Shown here in pieces: positions 57,797 to 64,000 of a stretch of DNA of 64,000 nt; positions within the stretch are counted from its first letter, which is position 1; each line of letters starts with the position of its first letter. The DNA comes from Spinacia oleracea (lineage: Eukaryota; Streptophyta; Magnoliopsida; Caryophyllales; Amaranthaceae): positions 46,428,027-46,492,026 of the forward strand of contig NC_079491.1 in NCBI RefSeq assembly GCF_020520425.1, read 5' to 3'. The notes beneath the pieces are model-generated. The model saw nothing but the letters and a program-made list of their open reading frames with translations. It ran no database searches and was not told where the DNA came from. The position numbers and the translations under genes were made by a program.

Positions 57797-58289
57797 TTAT
57801 TATCTATTTTTTTTCTTCTATTTTATGTTAGTATTAAAACTAATGTTTTGATTATTGATTACAATGTTTTTTTTCAATTTGTTTATGGCCCAACTACATC
57901 ACGGAACAAATTGATATGATGAATTGAAGTACTAATATTAGTTGAGTTGGCACGCCATGCATATTCTCTACTTTGCTAGTTAGTTTAGGAATTTGTAGTG
58001 AAATCACTATGCATATGTAGTCTTATTTATATTTTTTGGATTTTTGTAGTGAAGATTATGAATGGCTTTGAATATTTAGTTTGTTTTCCGCGAAAGATAT
58101 AGACATCGTGATTCGTGAATATTGGTTTCATAATATCAATATATTGGTTTCATAGTATTTGTACTTCCTCCAATATATTTCCGTTTTGATTGTGGAAGTT
58201 TATTGTTTAGAATCATTTTCCTATATGACATAGGGATGTGTGGAAAAATAAAATCAAATAATTGAAAATCATAGCAAATAAAGAATTTT

Positions 58290-58510
58290 ATTAACAACGG
58301 TTCGACATATACATTTTAACAACGGTTCGACATACCCACTTTAACAACGGTTTGACTATTACACTTTAACAACGGTCGAGTAGGGTAGTAAAAAGCTGTT
58401 AAAACTATGCATTTAACAACGGTGTTGACTGTTGGGTAACCATTGTTAAATAATACCCCCTCTACAACGACACTTTTGTCTACAACTGTTGACAACCGTT
58501 TTCTATTGCT
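58290..58510. repeat. subterminal repeats TTTAACAACGGTTCGAC
   Basis: At least four direct and several inverted copies of AACAACGGTT, spaced about 23-30 bp. Confidence 0.8.
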
Positions 58511-58862
58511 ACTTTGAACCGTTGTCTTTTAATTTTTTGTATTAGTGATGTATATATTTAGGGTCACTAAATTTAGGTGATATGCTACAAATCAATATCA
58601 CCTAAATTTAGGTTGCGCATTCTTAGGAAGTATCTTCCGTTAACGAAATTAGCGGTAATAAATTGAAATTGAAATTTTTCTTTAAGGATAAAGTTATAAA
58701 GAAAGGAAGGAGTGAAAAGAAGAAATCTTTCAATTCCACCAAATCAATACTAGCCTCTCTAGGGAGGCAGTATTCCCATCTTAAATATTTCTATAATATT
58801 ATATCATAAATAAATTTTAATATTTTTTTCATAGTAAAATAATTATTAAATATTTGTCCATC

Positions 58863-60351
58863 ATGGGGAAGCATATGAATTACAAGAAAATAATCTTCTC
58901 TGTGATTATTCTTAGTGTGGCCATTGTTATAGTGGAGGGTAGGGGGGGAGGTGGTATAAAGGATGGGGATGGCATTAGTGTTATGCCAACACCTGATGAA
59001 AAGATTTTCAATGTAGCAAATTATGATGCCACAGGTGACGGAAAAGCAGATGATGTCGAGGTAATAATATCGCAAAAGGTCTTGCGCGCTCAAGGTGTAC
59101 AATAAATTTATTGTACACCAAGATAACTTTAACCCCTTTTTTTTTTATAACTTTAAACTATTTTTGATTAACTTTTATATTATTAAAAAAATTAATAGAT
59201 AAATATTTTAAAGGGTAAAATGATTAATTTTATACATTATTAGTGATTTTGAAGAAATAAGTTATACTAAAATGAAAAATTTGATCACTTAACAATAGAT
59301 AACTTTTACATATATAAGCTTAACATTTAAGCATTATGACTTAACTTTTATTCCGGTGTACAATATTTATTGTAAATAAGAATTTGTGATAACATCGAAT
59401 TTAAAACGTAGTAAAATGAATTGCAAAAAAAAAAATATTGCATCATGGTTGACATTACGTTTATACGAATCTAACAATATCCTACATGAGTAGAATTTCT
59501 CTTAGATATGAATGACGAAAAATGAGTAAAGTTTAGTGTGAATAGTGTAAAAAACAAAATGGTGCAATATTTATAGAATGGAGGAAGTATATATTATTTA
59601 ATAATTAAAATGCATAATGACGTTGGTATAGGCTTTCATGGGAGCGTTTAGGGCAGCATGTGATCATCCCGGTAAAGCAAGATTGTTGGTTCCTCGGGGA
59701 CAATTTGCAGTATCTCAAGCGGTATTTGCAGGACCATGTAAAGGTCCGGGGCCTATGGTGGTGCAAATTACAGGTATAGTGAAGGCAGTACCTGATATAT
59801 CTATGTACCCTGATCCTGAATGGTTAACCTTTGAACGCCTTAATGGTTTGGTCATTTTTGGTGGGGGCACTATTGATGGCCAAGGAGCCCAACTTTGGAA
59901 ATATGCTGATTGTAATCAAAACTCTAATTGTGCGCGACTTCCTTCAGTAAGAACACTAACACTTTAACTTAATTAATCTTGTCGATCCATCTATACTACT
60001 ACGTATTCAATTACTTTTAGACTTTACTAAATATATATATTTGTTGTACGGATCGGAGTAGTCGATTGTTCTGAAAGGTGTTACCAATGCATCCATTAGA
60101 AGGATCACAAGCTTAAACCCTATGGGATTTCACTTTTTCATTACTGCAAGCAACAACATTAGATTGCAAAGACTTCATATAATTGCTCCTGAAGATAGCC
60201 CTAATACTGATGGTATCCATATAAGCTCTTCTGACCTAGTTAGGGTCTCACGATCCATTATTCAAACTGGTGATGATTGCATTGGTATCCTCCAAGGCTC
60301 TACTCGACTTTCCATCAACAAAGTTACATGTGGCCCTGGTCATGGTATTAG
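58863..60351 (+). CDS. polygalacturonase (GH28), 3' truncated or continuing far downstream
   Basis: Exons 58863-59060, 59632-59946 and 60062-60351 join in frame (GT-AG borders) to about 267 residues. It has an N-terminal signal peptide (KKIIFSVIILSVAIVIVEG). The mature part opens with FNVANYDATGDGKADD, typical of plant pectin-degrading polygalacturonases of the cell wall. Catalytic motifs SPNTDGI and GDDCIG, and CGPGHGI at the end of exon 3, are intact. The fourth motif (RIK) and the last exons are not found downstream, where the sequence turns into transposon debris to the end of the window. The gene is either truncated or has a huge next intron. The open frame reaches 58854 through a TTG; ATG 58863 is the start. 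Intron 1 carries two MITE copies. Confidence 0.75.
59076..59390 (+). mobile_element. AT-rich MITE of the 'GGTCTTGCRCGC' family (copy 3)
   Basis: Lies in intron 1 of the polygalacturonase gene, starting about 15 bp after the donor. Starts AAGGTCTTGCGCGCTC and ends near AATAAGAATTTGTG, matching 32427-32755 throughout. Confidence 0.72.
59405..59590. mobile_element. truncated Stowaway/mariner-type MITE
   Basis: The right part (AAAATGGTGCAATATTTATAG, then AATGGAGGAAGTATA) matches the right end of the MITE at 33536-33791. The left end is decayed. Confidence 0.5.
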
Positions 60352-61690
60352 GTACGTACTATTATTTTTATACCAATTTCATTCCTTTTATTTCAAACGT
60401 GGTTATTCAACCCACATTAATTAAATACTAATACTTCCCCTGTTACGTTTTAGTTGTAACTATTACCCCAATTTTCGTAATACAAGTGAATAGGTAGTAC
60501 ATTATATTTATACCCCGGCCCTTACTTCTGGATCCGGATATAATATTATAATTAGGGAAACATTGAGGTATTGAATATGGATAAGGTTAGTTAGGTAAAT
60601 TCAAGTTGGTAGGTTTCCAAAAATAGAATTGTTATAATTAAAAAGAAACCACTAAAATAGTACGACTAAAAGAGACCAGATGAGTTAGACAACATCTTCA
60701 TATAATATCCTCTCTCCCTCATTTAAAAGTAAAGATTCATATATATTAAAAAGCGTTTATATAAGAAAGTTTGTGAACACGTGACGCTTTGTTTACAAAT
60801 CTTTCACTACATGTAATCTTCATATACATAAAATTTTTTTGTTAATTAAGGTATGTATAAGGTTTTAAACCCCCAAATCTTGAGTTTAAACAACAAAGCT
60901 TTTACAACTAAGTCATAACATGTTCATGTTATCATTGGAAAAAAAAATCTAACTAAAAGTAAGGTTGCGCTCTCTTCAACTTATCTGACCTAAATTTATT
61001 TTAACGTCTCTGAACTTATTGGAAATTAATAATAATAATAATAATAACATTTATTATTATTATTATTATTATAAAAAATAATAACAAATGAGAGATCATA
61101 GGTTCAAGGATGGGTAACAACATTTTTTTTGGGATAAGGACACGATAAAAAATTTGTATGCTTATGACATGACGAGATGATGTCATGTCACTTGCCAAGT
61201 TATCGCGACACATGCAGAGATGGTATGATAACCTTGGAGATTTAATAATGTATAGATTAATACATATAAAACTCAACATCATAATTATCATTATAGTTAT
61301 TCTTTGACTGTGTGAAGCCTTTTAACTTCAACTCTACATTAAGTCTAGAAAACCATTGTCTAATTAGTATCCATAGAAGCTTCAGAATAAGATGTCGGCT
61401 CAACTATTGCGCTAAGTTAAGCAATAAAAGCTTGAAAGATCTCAGGAATTGTACCAATGTGCATGAGTAGTATAACCAAAAACTGAATAATTTCATTGAT
61501 AAGCGTCTATGTAAACGGGAGGCATGTATTTAAGCTGGATTGAAGTAGTATGTGTTTGAATAGGAGGATACTCTTGTTTTAAGTTGAAGAAATGCATGAG
61601 TATGAGAGGAGGGAGAAGGAAAATATATAGAATGATATTAAGAAGAAGAATTTAGATAATTATGAGAATTTTTTAAAGTTTGAGAAACAT
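60352..61690. other. sequence after the last polygalacturonase exon
   Basis: AT-rich with no open frame. It contains a palindromic (AAT)n/(ATT)n stretch at 61028-61075. No missing exon was found. Confidence 0.45.
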
Positions 61691-61721
61691 AATATAGTCA
61701 GAATTATTACGTGAATGTGAA

Positions 61722-61764
61722 ATGAGAATGAGATTGAGATTGAGATTGAGATTGAGATTGAGAT
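61722..61764. repeat. (GAGATT)n microsatellite
   Basis: About seven hexamers, GAGATT, at the edge of the copia remnant. Confidence 0.9.
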
Positions 61765-61899
61765 GGCATAAGAAAATCAGGAGTGAAAATAACAGATAGA
61801 TTAATTACTTTTGTAGTAGTAGGAAGAAAACATTTTGTGGGATATAAGGATGAAGTAGTAGAAGAAGAATGAATAAGATGATAAGGAAAATGTTTTTCC

Positions 61900-62470
61900 A
61901 TGGAAAACAACAACGTTAGACACGACCATCTTGTTTGTCACTAAATTGAATACCTTGTATTCCTTTTGGCCTGGAGAATAGCCTAGGAAGTCACAAGGAT
62001 TGGCTCTTTTTTCAAATTTTAGTCTATGAGACTTTAGAGTAGAGACATAATAAAGGCAACCAAAAGCTCGAAGATATGATGATCCAACACTTTATGATTT
62101 CCATAGAGTTTAGCAAAAGGAGTTTGAAAATATATAATTTTAAGAGGCATTTTGTTCATGAGATAAGTAGCAGTGAGATTGGACTCACCGCAAAACTGTA
62201 AAGGAACTTTAGATTGGAAGTACAAGCTCTAATAGTTTCTAAGAGTTGGCGGTGTTTTCTTTCGACTACACCATTCTGTCGAGGTGTGTGCACACAAGAC
62301 TTTTGGCGCTCGATGCCTTTAGCTAATAATAACTTTTCATATCACCCTCACAAAGTTATTGAGCATTATCACTTCTAACACAAAGAAGAGAAGTACAATA
62401 TTATTTTTCAACAAATAGATAAATTGATCAAGGAGAGCAACGAAAAATATCTTTAATAGAGAGTAAAATA
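61900..62470 (-). pseudogene. degenerate copia integrase fragment
   Basis: The minus strand reads CVHTPRQNGVVERKHRQLLE, the part of the copia integrase that carries the catalytic Glu, followed by TATYLMNKMPLKI and PFAKLYGN. Upstream a RSDN-like piece is visible after a stop. Frameshifts and stops throughout; no LTR nearby. Confidence 0.72.
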
Positions 62471-62597
62471 AGAACTATCTTATTTCTGAAAATTAGGAGA
62501 GAGTTTTACAATGGGTACTGTCAGTGGAAATAATCGCATTAGGATTCTTATTCTTAGGACAAAAGCTGAAAAAGAAATTACAAAAAATAGTTATAAT

Positions 62598-63954
62598 TTA
62601 CGGATTTTTCATGAAATACCCCTCAATTTTCACGAAATTCACCAAATGCCCCTCAACTTTCAGAAATTCACCAAATACCCCTCACCTTTAATATAATACC
62701 CAAACTACCCTTACTAATGACACGCCGTTAGTCCGCCGTTAGCCTACTTTTCTAATTCACCAAATGCCCCTACAATGTAACTTATTTCACCAAATACCCC
62801 TATTTTAAAATATAATTCACCAAATTCCCAAATGTAAAAATTACCTTTTAACGGCTAGTTTTTTGGGATTGAAAAATAGCCGTAGCTTATTGTTTTAGTA
62901 TAAATAACCCTGTTCTGAGTGTTTATTTAGTCACCAAATTGTTTTGTTGTAGTTTCATCTCAGTTTGTGTCATGAGTTATCATTCAAAATCATCATCCAC
63001 ACATAATGAGTCTATTACCTCTTGTTTTGCATGAATATAAGTTAAAATCACTACTCAAGGAAAGGAAAGGAAATGAAAAAAGGGCCTCCATATTGCAGAT
63101 AACCAATTGATATTACACTCTATTACCTCTAGTAGTGGAGTATCATATTCCTGTTATCCAAGCACATAAGTGGGAAGAAAGTCATGTTCTTAATTTCGTT
63201 TCGTGGCCTCAAATAACCGTGAACCAAACACGCATCAAACTCATTAAGTGGTGTTAGTCTTTTGAGTAGAGTTTCATTTGGTTGGTCTTTTATTTTAGAG
63301 ACATTCTCTTAATTGTATCGCTCTTTTCATATGCCACTCTATAAGAAATGTAAATAAGTAAATTGAGGCATTATATATTTGTATCAAGTGTATTGCTTGC
63401 ATATACAAAGTACCAAGTAGTACTTGGCCTAACCTAGTTGTTGAGATTGTATCTTACAACTTCAAAGTTGTATTTTGGGGGTGAGGATTCCCTTCCCTTG
63501 AGTATCCTCTTATACTCAAGGGGCTTACTTATTAACTCGGGCCGAATAGTTCTAAACTGTAACATACCATTGCCACAGTATCTATCATCACACTGCCTTA
63601 TATCTTCCATAGTCTCAACTCTCAAATGACTGGAAAGTTTTGGTGACTAAAACAATAAGCTACGGCTATTTTTCAATCCCAAAAAACTAGCCATTGGGCT
63701 TTAAAAAGGTAATTTTTACATTTGGGCATTTGGTGAATTATATTTTAAAATAGGGGTATTTGGTGAAATAAGTTACATTGTAGGGGCATTTGGTGAATTA
63801 GAAAAGTAGGCTAACGGCGGACTAACGGCGGACTAACGGCGCGTCATTAGTAAGGGTAGTTTGGGTATTATATTAAAGGTGAGGGGCATTTGGTGAATTT
63901 CTGAAAGTTGAGGGGCATTTGGTGAATTTCGTGAAAATTGAGGGGTATTTCATG
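62598..63954. mobile_element. non-autonomous element with 300-bp terminal inverted repeats
   Basis: The left arm runs from ACGGATTTTTCATGAAATAC (about 62598) to about 62905. The right arm from 63650 to 63954 is its inverse. Arms are nearly identical and contain repeated ATTCACCAAATGCCCCT units. ATAATTT flanks both ends (just before 62598 and just after the closing CCGT), a possible 7-bp target duplication. The 740-bp centre has no convincing ORF. It resembles foldback or MULE-type elements. Confidence 0.8.
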
Positions 63955-64000
63955 AAAAATCCGTATAATTTAAGTTGAGTTGTCAACTTATGACAACTAA

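Larger units (their letters stand above)
57701..58547 (+). mobile_element. remnant of a CACTA (En/Spm) transposon, right end
   Basis: The segment ends TTTTTTGTATTAGTG at 58547, whose inverse is CACTAATACAAAAAA, a CACTA terminus. Between 58290 and 58510 lie subterminal repeats of TTTAACAACGGTTCGACATA and inverted GAACCGTTGT-like copies, as these elements have. The left end was not found. Confidence 0.65.

Noticed and set aside
58567-58613. Small inverted repeat CTAAATTTAGGTGATAT
   Set aside because: Only 17-bp arms next to the CACTA end; too little to call.

Overview
This is nuclear DNA of a flowering plant. The evidence is intron-rich genes with GT-AG introns, AT-rich intergenic sequence, Ty3/gypsy and Ty1/copia retrotransposons, Stowaway and Tourist MITEs, and plant-type proteins (G3BP-like NTF2/RRM protein, C2-domain protein, polygalacturonase). 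A eudicot is likely; the species cannot be fixed from the window alone.

Layout. 407-1826 (+): the last three exons of an unrecognised plant gene whose tail carries a 24-residue tandem repeat. 1900-5840: MITEs, one end of a long-inverted-repeat element, and retroelement-like AT-rich sequence with a minus-strand TATA box near 4915. 5847-18274: a complete Ty3/gypsy element of the Tat (Retand/Ogre) group in minus orientation, with 467/465 bp LTRs and the 5-bp target duplication CCAGC. Its gag-pol lies on the minus strand and is broken by two frameshifts and two in-frame TAG stops. A second, three-exon gene lies on the opposite strand (7652-10783), with a tandem array on each side of it. 20011-22820: a 2.8 kb solo LTR with target duplication GATAC. 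22826-26100: intergenic with a Tourist MITE (23647-23979) and another small element.

The host gene island runs from about 26100 to 43530. It holds an intact nine-exon G3BP-like gene (26559-31966, +), a six-exon TPR-repeat gene (34290-38196, -) and a single-exon C2-domain gene (42152-43528, +). Many short MITEs sit in introns and between genes.

43828-55700 is a nested block. An old LINE 3' region (minus) was split by a very young Ty1/copia element (43995-54463, minus). That element has two 1387-bp LTRs with no difference I could see, target duplication CGAAT, an unbroken polyprotein ORF and a strange GC-rich leader segment. 55700-58547 holds a decayed CACTA-type DNA transposon end with a Ulp1-protease exon fragment and a long palindrome. 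58863-60351 (+) is a polygalacturonase gene that stops after the third conserved motif. 61690-62470 is a copia integrase relic (minus), and 62598-63954 is a non-autonomous element with long terminal inverted repeats.

The transposons interact by nesting: copia into LINE, MITEs into introns, and probably the Tat element into an older repeat. The three middle host genes look functional. The most unusual system is the Tat element, which has a sense gag-pol module, an intron-containing antisense gene with its own possible promoter, and a minisatellite whose unit contains the element's polypurine tract.
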